Notes: a model not told the origin generated them from the sequence alone. DNA of 64,000 bases from Sycobia sp. Sy_11 (GCA_018907035.1 JACCIC010000022.1:4354001-4418000), one strand, 5' to 3'; numbered from the stretch's first letter, positions 24,355 through 42,200 are shown. Translations and numbers: made by a program.

Positions 24355-25330
24355 AGTTAAATTTGGTCATTTGAACCTCTAGCATGCCTTGATAAACCGT
24401 CAGTTTGCTCTTGAGGGCCCCACACACTTATTTCTCAGTCATGGATTAATCCAGAACCCTGACCTCCAAACTGCCTCTGGGAGTGAGACCTCTCATATCT
24501 CCGTTCTGGCCTGCCACTTTCCAAATTACTTCAATAAGCACCCATCGATTTTAAGGGATTAGTGTTTTTCAATTCTCTTCACACTTTCCCAGCATCTGTA
24601 TGTCTGATAGATCTTATATTTATGCCAGAATCCTCTGGCTTAATACCATAACTTATAGCTATAACGTATATAGCCCCAAGAAACTCTGCATACCTCTACT
24701 CTCGTCTGTCTTAGCAGCGTGAAAAGACTAACCTTTCTCTTCCTCACTTATTTATGGTGAACTCTTAAAACGCCATCCTTCATATACTTCTTGATATTGG
24801 CTTGGCTCTTCATGGCTTGAAGAATGTTCTTGTCCAGTGAAGCGAGTTGAAGAAGAATCTCCTGTTCGCACATCTGACCCAGATTTTTCTGAACACCCGA
24901 GGTTCCTGGGAACTCCATCAGGTCCTATGAGCCATTATCCACCGACTCATTCTCCTTGTCTCCTGCTCATAAATTTTGTTCATCTGTACATGTCATAAGT
25001 ACGAAAAGAATCGATTCATCCTTGCATGTGGCCAGCCTCATAAAGCCTTCAACGGTGAGCTCACCAGAACAGCTCTCCCAATACATGCCTGTAGGGGCCG
25101 TTCTGGACCAAACCCTCATTCAGGAATACAGCACAGTCTGACGTACAATTCAATCCGGTGCTCTCAAGATTTGCATTTCAATAACAAGGTGTTCAACTCT
25201 CTGGAAAGATGTCGGAGGAAATCGCACGCCAATCGCACTCGCCACTAGAGCCGATTCTCTAGAACTGGCTAGGCTCTAGCTTCCCGTCTTGCCCCCCAAC
25301 TGGAGCCAAAGATGTATCCGGATGACTTAC
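24355..25330 (-). other. Probable ORF1 region of the interrupted R1-clade LINE
   Basis: Resumes immediately after the second 32-bp repeat and keeps the LINE-like composition. Minus-strand pieces such as EQEILLQLASLDKNILQAM (about 24880-24820) could be a Gag-type helical segment, but no zinc knuckle is visible. Assignment rests on position. Confidence 0.4.
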
Positions 25331-25376
25331 ACGAGGAGTTTCGTGTTCGGACGGTAAAATACATATCCATGTGTTT

Positions 25377-26040
25377 CGGAACGCTTTCAAGAACAACTAT
25401 TTAGCATTTATACATGAAAGCTTTAATCACATTAGCATTATCTGTACATAATTCACGGTATCACATAAATTCAGAGCGGATTTCGTGGTACAAACAATAT
25501 TTATAATTACACTTATACACACGCGGAATAATAGGAGTTATATACATGCGAGGGTTGTACTGACTATGTTTGCTTCGAATGAGGACACCGGCAGCGGAGA
25601 ACACAGAATATTCTGGTTATTTACTAATGTAAAGCTACATACTTGCCTCCAGTACACTGTCTCAAAATCTCTGCCGGTCAGCCCCCCCTCTCTCTCTCCT
25701 TATTTGCTGATGCTGTCAGGCGCTCGGACTGATGCAGCCGGAAGGACTCGAGAGCTCCTGTGAGCTAGACGAAGAAGTCCGATTCGGTGGGAGAAGATGA
25801 CGGCATTACGACAGATGAATAGTTTCGAGGGTGCTGCTCATTATATATCCTGAGGCTTCCACGGTTGGATAGAGAAGAGTATCGCTTTCTTTTATTTTCA
25901 TCTTCTTCCTTTTTGCTACACTCAGTACGCACTCTCAAGGTTCACTCGTGTACTCTTTGTATTTTCTCGATAAAGCACGAGCAAACTCGGTTTTTAAAGA
26001 ATAAATAAAAGGTCCGTTTTCGATGGTTATTATATATATT
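25377..26040. other. Possible solo LTR
   Basis: Non-coding, intermediate GC, with a TATATATCC segment near 25842 and AATAAA near 26002. A promoter-then-polyadenylation layout is what an LTR would show. No second copy or clear TG...CA ends were found. Confidence 0.3.
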
Positions 26041-26194
26041 GTGTAAAGTAAGTTTCCAGCATTTGTCAAAAGATGGCGTCACCAGTGGATCTTGCGCAGA
26101 AATGTCAGACCTCATATGTTATGATATATTTGTAGGTTGTGTATCTGTCACTAACTTTGCAGCATTATATTTAATAATTATTTCGGTATTGTTT

Positions 26195-26505
26195 ATTTTA
26201 TCGAGCTAAAGCATGGTAAGTTCCATCTAAATAAACGTCAGTTGCAGGAAGCGCTGCTTCTATTCTTTAATATGAGGAAAAGTGCGACTGAGGCCTATCG
26301 TTGGCTTTTGGAAACTTCTGCAGCAGAATGTATTGGTTAATCGATGTGCCCGAGTGGTTCAAACGATTCGAAAGTGGTAATTTTGTAGTTAAAATCAAGA
26401 ATCGCTTGGAAAGCCGAATAGTTTTGAATATGAGAAAATAGACGCTTGGATGGATGAGGATCCATGCAAGATTCAAAAAGAACTTGCTGCATTACGTACC
26501 TCTCT
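26195..26505 (+). pseudogene. mariner transposase N-terminal fragment
   Basis: The + strand frames read LNKRQLQEALLLFFNMRKSA TEA and then EWFKRFESGNFVVKIKNRLE, the helix-turn-helix region and WFxRFKSGDFxxxDxxRxGR stretch of mariner transposases. Frameshifts and stops occur at about 26340 and 26440. The catalytic part is absent. Confidence 0.6.
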
Positions 26506-26576
26506 CTCCTCACCAGTGGTGGACTAGAGAGGGAAGCAGAATGGCCGGTTTGTCACGAAGCAACCGCGTGGCAACC

Positions 26577-26650
26577 GTGCCCGGGCTCTCGGTCTGGACA
26601 CACCGACTCAGTCTTGTCCGGGCTCCCGGTCTGAACGCACCTAACTAAGC
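26577..26650. repeat. Two-copy 37-bp tandem repeat
   Basis: CCGGGCTCTCGGTCTGGACA at 26581 recurs as CCGGGCTCCCGGTCTGAACG at 26618, about 37 bp later. It is GC-rich against an AT-rich background. Confidence 0.65.
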
Positions 26651-26955
26651 CATTGATCAAACAGCCCTTTCCAGGGCTACTAATTATTCATCGGAACAAC
26701 AGCATTTCTCGGAGATATGATTGGACAAGTAACAAGAGCTCTCTAAGATCTAATTAGACATGCTACTAGACTCCAAAAGGTCCTTTTTAGGGCCATCAGT
26801 CCCAAAACCCATGCTAAGGTTCGAACTAACCTGCTTCCTACACCTAGGCTCCTCGTTTCGAGCAGCTAAATGAGAATAGCATTTTGTATGAATTTTGTAT
26901 ACATATAATCCAAAAATATAAAAAGTAATCAAATAAATTTTCGAAAGTTGATAAT

Positions 26956-27171
26956 TTATAATAAAAAAATTTTTTTTGATCTATTGAATTCATAAATATT
27001 TATTTGTATGCTTCTGTTATAAAACCAACATTTATTGTTACTTTGACTAACGATTTTAGATTTAATGTGCTTAATTTGTTTATAAGTAATTGTAGAAATA
27101 TTTATTTCTTTTAAAAATAGCTCTTCGGCATTATCCTGGAGATAAGCATGATCCTGATTAATAGCGAACAT
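26956..27171 (-). pseudogene. YqaJ-like protein fragment, copy 1
   Basis: The 71-residue frame contains AEELFLKEINISTITYKQIK and QSNNKCWFYNRSIQINIYEF. The WFxxRxxxITASNFG-like stretch recalls the start of YqaJ-type exonuclease/recombinase domains that ride in insect DNA transposons. A related fragment lies inverted at 27495-27670. The family call is tentative. Confidence 0.4.
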
Positions 27172-27494
27172 ATTATGGTAGGTTCATATAATATTTATCT
27201 CCAGTGAAAGCAAAAAATTTTAAAGATTTCCAGAATTTCAAATTGATTTTTAAGTATGATAAAAAAACATGTAATTTCTGAATATAATATTCCTAGTTTT
27301 ATAAGTCTGCTTTGTTCTAAAGCAAAGGATATTAAATCATTTACAATTTCATAGTGTTAAGCGTCATAAAATAATAAATTGTGATCTATGCCCTGAAAAA
27401 ATATAGAAAAGTTTTAATATATCAATAGATTTAGAATAGATTTTAGAATCAAATGTAATATACGAATCTGCTAATATGTGTGATATTTAAATAT

Positions 27495-27670
27495 AAGGAT
27501 CGTGCCTATTTCAAGGATCATAACGAAGAGCTATTTTTAAAAGAAATGGTCAGATCTACAATTACTAATGGAAAAATTAAGCAAATTGAAACTAAAATTA
27601 TTAAGCAAAGTAAAAATAATTGTTGATTTTAGAACTGAAAAATACAAATAAATGGCTTGAAAGATCTGCA
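27495..27670 (+). pseudogene. YqaJ-like protein fragment, copy 2 (inverted, broken)
   Basis: The + strand reads RAYFKDHNEELFLKEMVRST ITNGKIKQIETKII, then stops interrupt the WFxNRKIQI part. It aligns with copy 1 through EELFLKE..STIT..KIK.I..KI..QS.NNC. It is a pseudogene. Confidence 0.4.
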
Positions 27671-27679
27671 TAAAACCAA

Positions 27680-28129
27680 TGCTTCAGAACAAAAAGCAAA
27701 AGTCTAATTTACACAAAAGACTTGTCTCATGCACCAACCGTTATATATGGAAAACAAATGAAACAATGTTTTTAATGTATTTTACGTTTTTAGCTAATAT
27801 TAACATGCGGTATTTTATGTTTTTATATGAAATATTTGAATTTATCTCTCAGGCATCTAAAAATATTACACATAAAGTGATTTAAGTATTTCTAATATAT
27901 TTATAAGAACTTTTCTTTTTATTATGTTATTAATTACAAACTTTATTAGAATAACATTGTTTCTGTATTTTTATAATTGTGCGGGGTTTCCCTCATGCCG
28001 ATTCACGCCATTAAATGGTAGAAAAACCAACATTCGATTTTGTAATTAATAATAAATTCAAGGATTTGGAAAAGTTCAAAAATAACGATCCTAATACGTA
28101 AAATTTGACAATTTATAATAATAATAATA
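27680..28129. other. AT-rich intergenic sequence
   Basis: No coding content or repeat recognised, apart from an (AAT)n run at about 28116-28131 next to the LINE tail. Confidence 0.5.
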
Positions 28130-29190
28130 ATTTTTTTTTTTGAGGAGGAGAAAATTTTTATCTTTTATGGATTCCGGACACCGGTCCCCGGGTATGTAGG
28201 ACTCACCTGTGAGGGCATGCCCACTAATAAACTACCTCCTCAGTGCATTCCCCTCGACTGCTTCCCACAGCACTGAAACGAGCTGTGAGTCGGGGTCGAC
28301 AGGCGTGCACCGAGGAGACCTCCTCACGATGACGTAAATGCAGCCCAGGAACCGTCTATGAGGACATTACTACTGGGCTGCGCCATCCTATTCGCCCTTG
28401 CGGGCTTACACGCCTTGTTCGATTCTTCGTTTGTGGTCCAGGATGGCCTTGCAAAAATTGCAGATCCTGGACCACTTCTCAGGGCTCTCCAGCATCAGCC
28501 GGACGATATTTTCAGGCCCACATGGCCCTACATCTCTCCAGAGGCACTCCCTTTCGAGGCGAAACACCTCACACTAAAAAACGTGTGAAGCGCATCGTCT
28601 CGGAGAGCGCGACAGTGGGCACAGCTCGGATCCGGTACTTTCCCCATCTTGTGGAGATAGAATCGAAACCGACTGTGCCCCGATAAGAGCTACGTGAGGT
28701 GGTAATTAAGCTCTCCGTGCGACCTCTAGAACCATGGCTTTAACTGACTGATCAGTCGAGCCGTCCATCGACCGCGCGGATCCCTCTCCCAGCGCTTCTG
28801 CCATTCGGTCATCGTGGTAGCTCTGGCCCGTGCAGCTGCCTCTATTCTGCCGAGAATATTTTTATCCTGGTGGACAACTTTCCTTTCTTGTGCTTAGAAA
28901 TCAATGGGAATAACACATGCGATTACCAGCACCGCCGACTCGGAGACCGTACGGTAGGAGCTCGCGATGCGTAATACCCCTCAACGCTGCACTGCCGCAA
29001 TTCTTTTTCTATAATTGTGGGCCATCAGTGCATCGACCCATACCTCCGCGCCATATAGCATGATGGATTCAGCTGTCCTTAGGAGCAGACGCCGCTTGCA
29101 GGGTACTGGGCCGCCGACATTGGCCATCAACTTGCCAAGTTGCGCTGAAAATAAACACTGTTCTTTTCTCCTGTACGAAATACACCTCAC
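28130..29190 (-). mobile_element. R1-clade LINE, 5'-truncated 3' fragment
   Basis: The + strand T run at 28131-28140 is the poly(A) tail. The adjacent 3' region closely matches that of the 2878-4949 element. Upstream on the minus strand come ENIVRLMLESPEKWSRICNF CKAILDHKRRIEQGV and a stop at about 28425, the usual R1 ORF2 C-terminus. Further up is KLMANVGGPVPCKRRLLLRT AESIMLYGAEVW (29190-28981), the post-RT region. It keeps the end that the 2878-4949 copy lacks. Frameshifts make it dead. Confidence 0.82.
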
Positions 29191-29454
29191 TGTTTATTTT
29201 TTGCCAATAAATGTTATATGTTATATTAACTTGTAGCATAAATGTCTAATTGTTGATATTAAATGTTGAAATAAAATAAAATATTTTGTAAAGTTATTTT
29301 GATTTTATTTAATTATTATTGAATATAAGTCTATACGTCTACCTCTATATATTATACGATGTAATATATACATGACTTATAGCCTCAAAACTGTGTTAGT
29401 GAGATTTACTTGCACGTATCACACGCATGCTTTTATAAATATATTATACCATTA

Positions 29455-29616
<162 letters not shown>

Positions 29617-29872
29617 ACCATGCTTTTTGCAAGGCTTCATTATTACTATATATACTATTGGAGAAAATGTTTTTTTGAACATTTTGAATTGAATCATTTG
29701 AACATACGTGGTTTTTATATATAACTTTATATATATATAACATATTATATAACAAATTTTATATGTAACATAGTTTTTTAGTCAATAATTTCAGTGGGTA
29801 ATAATTCTTTAGCTCATAAATATTATAGATATATATATACGTTGAGTAAACGACGACAGTAGAAAGTTTAAC

Positions 29873-30042
29873 ATTTAGAGGGCCGAGATTTTTATTTGAT
29901 TTTAATTGAACATTTTAATTGAAATCGTAATTCAATTTGGACTGTACATTTGGATTCTCTACAATTCTTCACACATAAAAGTACACTTGTAATGAACTTT
30001 TAAAAAATGCGCCATATGATGCCACTTCGGCCCTCTAAAGAT
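29873..30042. mobile_element. MITE-like element with TTTAGAGGGCCGA ends
   Basis: Left end ATTTAGAGGGCCGAGAT and right end CTTCGGCCCTCTAAAG are inverted copies over about 13 bp, enclosing 140 bp of AT-rich non-coding DNA. The ends resemble those at 5645-6163. Confidence 0.5.
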
Positions 30043-30815
30043 TGTTTTTCATGATATGAAAATTTAAATTCTCAATCAAGTTACTAGTCCTTCATTCGAG
30101 CGATCAAGCCATCGTATACCCTTAAAGTTAGTTTTAATATCTGTTTTTTTGGTTTATCTTTATTTCAATTTTACTTAAATATATGATGATCTTATCTAAG
30201 TTGTGATTGATAATATTTTTAATGTCTCACTAATTATTAGTTCACGAATATAAAATAGGAAAGCGTATAGTTTCGTATACGTTAGTGTAACAGGTATATT
30301 GTTTGCTATTTATATATATAACTCAAATTTTCACGAATGTGTATACATAATATATACTGAAAACCAATTTGCAGCTGCCAAAAAAGACATGACAAAGTAT
30401 TGAAAATATTTTACAATCTAGCATCTTAATAAATTAGAATATCGTTTACAACGAATATGTAAAGCCCTAAAATTTAAGAAAATTTTAATAGGTCAAGTGA
30501 TATATAGTTATAATATTTTGCTTATTTTCGATTAAATATTATGTGAGGCGTCACAATCATGGTTTTTCCATGTTGAGTAATTTGAATTTGGATAATTGAT
30601 GATGAAATTGAATAAGTAAAATAAAAATATTGATATTAGAAAAAAATTGACCTAGTTTTCTATTTTTAATGTTAGTAAAATATAGTATATATCAAAACAT
30701 TTGTGAAACCACAGTAATGTATTTTATATTATTTTAAGTATCAAACATTTTTATGCGTCACTATATAAATATTTTTCTAACATTTACTCATCTAATATTT
30801 ACAAACATTTGAAAC

Positions 30816-30824
30816 TATAAAAAG
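30816..30824 (+). promoter_or_regulatory. TATA box of SPH-B
   Basis: TATAAAAAG lies 87 bp upstream of the SPH-B ATG. SPH-C has TATAAGA 93 bp upstream of its ATG, both preceded by C. Similar placement in the duplicated genes supports both. Confidence 0.55.
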
Positions 30825-30902
30825 ATACAGACTTATAGTATGAATATTATTTTAGATTACTATTTTGGTGACTATTAAGTGCAGCACCTTATTCCATCAG
30901 TC

Positions 30903-34936
<4,034 letters not shown>

Positions 34937-35004
34937 CGAATGTACAAGATAGATTTTAGTAATATTTTGTTAAGCTTATAACCTTTGAAACCTTTGCGTT
35001 ATCA

Positions 35005-35060
35005 ATAGTATTATAGTATATGAATAGTATTATAATATATGAATAGTATTCGTAATTTAT
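35005..35060. repeat. Short tandem repeat in the SPH-B 3' region
   Basis: About three imperfect 22-bp units of the type TATATGAATAGTATTATAAT. Confidence 0.6.
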
Positions 35061-35142
35061 AAGAAAATTATTATTAACCAGTTTTGTAAATAATATTAAG
35101 GCTTCTTAAAAGAAAATTATATTGTATAAATATGAAGTGTAA

Positions 35143-35148
35143 AATAAA
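35143..35148 (+). promoter_or_regulatory. Polyadenylation signal of SPH-B
   Basis: AATAAA about 207 bp past the stop codon, similar in distance to the signal of SPH-A. Confidence 0.5.
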
Positions 35149-35159
35149 TGTATTGTAAA

Positions 35160-35890
35160 AATTATATGCATTATGTTCTTGTTAATTTAGTTCTTAACTG
35201 AAACATCTTCTTATACATAATTTTCTAAAATGAGCAATCATTGCTAAAATATGCAATATTCTTGATCAATGTGTGTAATAATACACTGCAATACCTTTTG
35301 TATAATATGTCTTAACGAATGAGAATTATACACAGTCATTTAATAAGATGTAAAAATCTTGCATTTTACGCGTAACGTAATATGTATATATTTAAACGGA
35401 AAGTAAAATAAAATAACCTAGAAAAGAATATATTATTTCAGAATAGACTGAAGCTATGTAATAATAGCTTCTAAAACATTGTTTGAAATATTGTGTAAAT
35501 TTTTTTCTTGCTAAAACGACTTCCGATGATACGAAGTACATTCTTTTTACGGGGGTGAGAATCATAAAAAACTATATCAATGTTTATTCATTACATCTTA
35601 ATATTCGAGTCACTCATATGTTTGCATCATTTTCTACGCGTTAAATTAACAGTTTTACAATTTTTCTATAAAACTTCTTATAAATCTGGATACTTAAAAA
35701 GACAGATGTTGAAAATACAAAATTAATGTTATTTTGTTATTTGTAGCTGATTGATTGAGAACTAAGAAATGTAAAGACAGCCAAAAGGAAAAAATATTCC
35801 TAAGTAGCACCAAGAATGGACGGATGAATGGATAGATGATAGATAATGAAAAAAATTATAATTAAAATTTTTATTTTATTAATATATAAA
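35160..35890. other. Intergenic DNA between convergent SPH-B and SPH-C
   Basis: AT-rich with no frames of note. It contains the 3' untranslated region of SPH-C near its right end; TTTATT at about 35894 could be its poly(A) signal. Confidence 0.5.
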
Positions 35891-35956
35891 ACATTTATTA
35901 TATAAAACAAAAGTAAATTTCTTCAAAACCATCGCGTTCTTTCCTTTCTGCCAATT

Positions 35957-36139
35957 CTATCTATCTATATCCACGGGTGATGGGCATAATCTCTCGTCCC
36001 CTAAATGATTTTTGATCCATGGCACATATTGATCGAGTCTAGTGCTAACAGTTGGATAGCCATACTTCTCACATTCTAGGATTTCAGAAAGTACTCCTGT
36101 AAATAAAACAAAAATAAAAAGTGATGGTAAATCATCTAC

Positions 36140-36200
<61 letters not shown>

Positions 36201-39200
36201 AGTATATAAGTATATGTTTTGGGTGACTAATTAATTCAACTATTGGATAAGTCGCTCGTGCACTTTTCCGCACGGTAAAGGCACAATACGAGCACATGTT
36301 CCTATACTAGTTTTGAATACTGAGTGACCGAAACGAGACTTACGTTTACATTAAGATAAGACTCGCGTTTACTTATAATCCTAGTTTCTAGACGAATCTG
36401 TCTATTCGTGTATAGATAATCACATGAGACAAGTGGAGTTCAGCACGCTAAGAATTTAATTTAGCACACTAAGTGTAAAAGAACTAGTCAGCATTCTAAA
36501 AACACGCGTAATAAGTCGAGTTTCGTACGCTCAGTGTTTAAAAAAACACACACATTTACCTGCTACCGTATAATATCCTTGATCCTCATATACCATTAAA
36601 GGACCTCCATCATCGCCCTAAAATTATATAACACAATTACATTATAGGAATAACGGTCGATCTAAAACTGATATATATAAAATACATACAAAGCATGCAC
36701 CATATCGAGCTGACGCAGTTCCAGCACAAAACAGGTCCTCTCCAATATGATTTTCCATATAATATCCACCACAGTATTCTTTATCTTGAATAAGTAGATC
36801 TACTTTTCTTAATTTTTTACATTTTTTGTCGTAAATATGTTTTGAACCCCAACCAGCAATAGTTGCCGTTCTTTTTTCGAAATTCGCATTCTCTGCAATG
36901 TAAACCGTTATATCATTATCAAATTATTCATAAATTTGAAACTAATTATGGAACAGTAATGTTGATATATGAAATAAAGTCATTGTTATATTAATTATAA
37001 AAATATATACTGAATATTAAGTTATTATAATTGTACAATAGATCGTATTATTAAAGAAGAGAAATAACTTTCATCTTTGAAATAAAAATTGTTTAAGCAA
37101 TAATGACGTTCTTTATTTTTGATATGTTTCTTCATCTACAAAAGAAGTCTACAGTGACCGGGTAATCAATCAATTACACCTGTATTATATTCATTAAATA
37201 TAGTGAAAACGAATTCTTATATTTCTTTGATTCAGATTGAGCTTCTTTTTATTTATTTGTAATTAAATACTATATAAACTAGCAATTTTAATTTCTTTTA
37301 TAACTTTATATTTATTAATCGAATATGTGATCCTGTTTGACATTTTAAATAAATAATTTATTGTGCGATTATACAATATATGATATCTTTTTATTAATAC
37401 AATAATATATAAAATTATAAATTGATTAAAATTGCTTTAATTTTTCAATATGTTGTAGAAAAACTTATAAAATCTATCTAAATAAATTCAATTAATGATA
37501 ATAAATTATCTAAGTACATACAAATGTAATAATTCTAACAAATACAATAATTGAATATAGTACATTGAAATCAAAAAAAATTATGTCAATTCCTTGTGGT
37601 AAGACTTCTTTAGAAAAGAATTGTACGTATGCACTCAAAATTAGTTTATCTTTAATGCATTATATTCAATTATTTAAAGATATGAATGAAATAAAATTTG
37701 AATTTATTTAAATAAATTATTATCGGTAATCTATGAATATACTTCCGAAAAGGACATTCCTTTGTATTAAAAAAAAAAGTAATTTTCTATGTATTTTGTT
37801 TCACTTACTATGAATATGATACTCTAAGTAACCGCAGTTTTCATTATCATGGTAAAAACCATGAAAAAAGTAGAAAAGTCATAGTTTATTACATTTATCT
37901 CGACGAAAAATTTTAAAAAATATTTCAAACAAAAATTGTAAACCATATTAAAATACATCTTTTTAATTGTACGCATTTTATCTCTAAAATTGATTTTTTT
38001 ACTGAGAAGTATTCTAAGCCTCTCCAACGAGAATATAACGTACTTTAGTGCATTCAGCAGAAAAACACATTTGTATGTATTTTGATACACTGAATATAAA
38101 TATGATATTTAAAGTAACAGCTGATTTAATTATCATGGTGAGAACCATAAAAACCCATAAAAATGACTAATATTACAAACATCCTCTTGGCGTTATCCAA
38201 GATCAACGACGTGAACGTGGAAGGCTAACTGATCCCATGTGTGTGTGCATTATATGTATATTTTTATGTGTATGACTGAATATATGTGTAAGTGTCTGTC
38301 TGTCTCTATGTTTGTACATATGTTCAAGAAAAAAGATTTTTGTACCTTCGATAACGTACTTCTTAATTAAATAGAGAATTATATTCTGATCTCTTTTATT
38401 GTCAGGACAGATTTTCAAACGATAATCAGAAGATATTCTCTTTGCATCATTTCAATAACTCACGATCCTTGAACTATCCGTCCCCTTTCATACTTTCTAC
38501 GTCCAATTTTATATTCGTTAATCTCAACAATTTCACCAATGCCTCAACAACGACCTTCAACTTGAAAGTTTTTATTATGGGCAACCATGCAATCTTTTCT
38601 ATAAAATGAAGAACTATCAACTATAATTTCAGATGAAAGTTCTTAATGTTCTACAAGATTACATTCACGAATAGTTTTCAGAAATGTGAAATTGACAGCA
38701 AATAAAATATTATACAAAAAATACAAGAAATATTCTACTTTCTCTCTCAAAGCCTATATAGCATTAACAAAAATCACATTCTTATGCAGATGTCATTTAT
38801 AGATAAAGAAAATAACGATCCCTCGAAGCCTGGACAGAATTAACAAAGATCACATTTTTATACAAATCTTATCTAAAGCTAAAAAAATCACCATCTCTCA
38901 AAGCGGTAGTTGCTCAAAAAATACCACTGTATTAGAAAGTGCACAATGTATAAAATATGTTTTAAGTTTGAAAACGTCGTGATGTTTAGTATTTGTTTGA
39001 CAGACATCAATAGTGAAAGTTTTCAGTGAATTTGTAAACATGGAAAAAATTGGTCATCTTTATGTAATACAATACTTTTATTTGAAAGGCCTCAGCCCAA
39101 CCAATATAAAAGCTGAACTAGACAGAACCATGGATAAAACATGGGTCCATCACTTCATACCCAAAACAAAAGAACAATCAAAACCATGGACTCAAAAAGG

Positions 39201-42200
39201 AGAACCGGCTCCAAAGAAGGCAAAGACCGTTCCATCTGCAGGCAAGGTTATGGCGTCGGTTTTTCGGGATGCGTGTGGGATAATTTTCATTGACTATCTT
39301 GAAAAGAAAAAACTGTCAACAACGAGTATTATGGAACATATTGCAACGTTTGAATGAAAAAATCAAGTGAAAACGGCCGCATTTGGCTAAGAAGAAAGTG
39401 TTGTTCTATCAAGACAATGCACCAGCTCACACATCCGTTATTGTAATCGCGAAAATTAATAAATTCAAGTTTAAATTGCTATCTTATGCACCCTATTCGC
39501 CAGATTCAGCTCCCTCGGATTATTTTCTGTTCCCAGATTTGAAAAAATGGCTTCCTGGTCAAAGATTTTCCAACAATGAAGAGGTAATGTCAGCAGTTAA
39601 TGACTATTATGAGGAACTTGGCAATTCTTATTATAAAAAGGGTATCGAACTTATTGAACATCGCTAGGAAAAGTGTATAGAGCTGAAATGAGATTAAGTT
39701 GAAAAATAAATATATTTTTTTCCAAAACTTTTGAGTTTTATTTGTTGGGCCAGGTACTTCTGAGACCACCCTCGTATTGAATCTAATATTTAATTCGTAT
39801 TCAGCATATTAAAATACATACAACTGATTTTGTCTGTTAAATGCACAAGGTATTTTATATCCGCTGTTGGAGAGTCACTTTTCTATGCGTTGATTTTTCT
39901 CAGAAAATATCACTTTTAAAGGTAAAAGGCAAAACGATGTGTTTTGATATCGTTTACAATTTTTGTTTGAAATATTTAAAAAAATTTTTTTATATTTTTC
40001 GAGATCAAATCCATAAATTTTCACCATAATATTGAAATCGGCGGTTATATATTCCCGATAGAGTAGTATATATTCCCGATAGAGAGTAACATATTCATAA
40101 TCGGTGCAACCAAATATATAGAAAATCACTCTTCTTTTTTAATTTAATAGGGTGCCCTTTCCGAAAGTACATCCACAGTCTTTTGTATTATCTAATGTTT
40201 CCAATGAAAATATGTTTAAATGTATTATTGTAAACATTAATCTAAATTAATACTAGAATAAACCCTACTAATGGATATTGAAACTATTTATTACCACATA
40301 TAGATACAAGATATTAACTAATATAGATATTAACTAATATAGATATTAACTATTACATATAGATATTAACTAATTAAAATCAAATAAATTATATCAATTC
40401 GTAGTTTTTATTGAATTTTAATGTCTGTTCATCACGTGTATGTTTCTTCACAATATAACTTATTAAATTTTTTAATATATTTCGCGTACTTACCTACGGG
40501 AAGACATCCCGTAACGACTTCTGGTGATAAAGTTGCCCCTTTCTTTAGTATTGCTATCCCAATGTTATACTTATAATAATGGCCCTGATCTCCATCAAAT
40601 TTGTCATGTCGTATAATTTTTTCAACTTCATAATCATTCTTATCGTTAAGGTGTATCATGTAATATTTCTCAGCATGTCTAAAACAAATTTATTTTACTT
40701 ATATTTTTCATGTTTGTCATTTAAAATTATAAAATATTTACAAAATCTATGGCCCATTTTGGATGAATGCAAAAAAAAACTAAAAAATTGGTAATCATAG
40801 AAAGAAAGTCATAGTTTGTCGTTAAAAGGCTTTAGAACTAACTAATAAGTGCATATCTCCAGAAGCAGAATAATAAGTGTTGCATGAAATGATTAGAAAG
40901 CGTGGATGACCTATTAAAAGGATTACGTAGATTACCTTAAACAATGACCTGCACTCAAAACACGCTTCGGAGTAATAAGAGTTCCTACACAATAATAAGT
41001 TCCTCGTACATAAATTCTGGCCAGCCAAGGAAATTCGATGAAGTGTGTAACTTTTCCATTTATTATCCTGTTTTGTCTAGTTACGCCACTAATTCCACAT
41101 ACTAATAACAAATGAAAGAATACATTTATAAATACATAAAATAATTATAGTTATTCTATATACTATTAAAAGCTCATTATATAGTTAGAGAAAACATTGG
41201 ATTTTTTATTAGCGAGTGACCGACTTCCTTTGAGCGGGACTTCGCACTTTTTTATGTGAAGTACTATTACCAAAATTTTTTTTACATTCAGAATTTAAAT
41301 TACTGACGCAATTGTCTGAAACCAATATTCTACTAACATAAATACTATTACTTTTGATAAAAAAACTTTTCCTGTGTAATAAATCTATGCCCACGATTAA
41401 AAACGTTTAATTCGAATATTTTTTATAGAAGTATATTTGGATTGCATTTAAATTCTAATTTTTAAATTGCTCAACTATCTGAGTGCTCGAAATAAATATG
41501 TATGTAAATATAGTCTTACCACACTCGCCACTTGAGCCTTCCGATATCGATTTATTCCTCAATGATAATGACTTCATAAGCTGTTGAATAATTAATAAGC
41601 AATTAGTTTCTACACTTAGATTTTTTATAAAAAATAGTATTCAATATATTCAATAGTTAAAGTATTCAAAATTTTCTTATATGTTTAATAAAAAAAAATT
41701 CATTGACTTTACTAAGCTGCAGTACAGTAGTAACTTTAACAGAGTCCAAGAAAAACTATATATATATTTATAGTTTAATAATAACTAATTTATTGCTAAG
41801 TTAAAAACTTATAGTCACAAATAGATGACTGAAACGTGAACACTTTTTAAGCCAAAAATAAACAACAAATAACAATTTCAACAAGATTGTAACAACTAAA
41901 CTGTTGATGTTGTATGAAAATATGAAGCATCTCATAATTTACTTTGTAACTTACTGTTACATCTAGCAAAGTCTTAGCAAATTGGAAAAAGCATGAAAAA
42001 CAAGAATATTAAAGGAAACATGCCGTCTTTATTCGATCTGTTAAGTCGGAAAAATTGATTACCCTCGATTCGAACCCTGTGGGAGTGTTGCAGCACCCCC
42101 CCCCCCCGTCTACAATATCACACTGAGAAAAAAATATCTGTTATTAAGTAAATATTTACTTGTTTTATACCAAATAATTTTTTTCTTAAATTGAGAAAGC

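Noticed and set aside
28358..28588. 76-residue + strand frame with a signal-peptide-like start
   Set aside because: The minus strand of the same DNA encodes the R1 ORF2 C-terminus, which explains the composition.
41209..41394. 61-residue minus-strand frame between SPH-C exons 2 and 3
   Set aside because: It lies in the intron defined by two good splice sites and is not in phase with the neighbouring exons.
42060..42080. Possible tRNA gene (GATTCGAACCC-like T arm)
   Set aside because: Only the T-arm-like segment is present. No acceptor stem, D arm or anticodon arm could be built around it.
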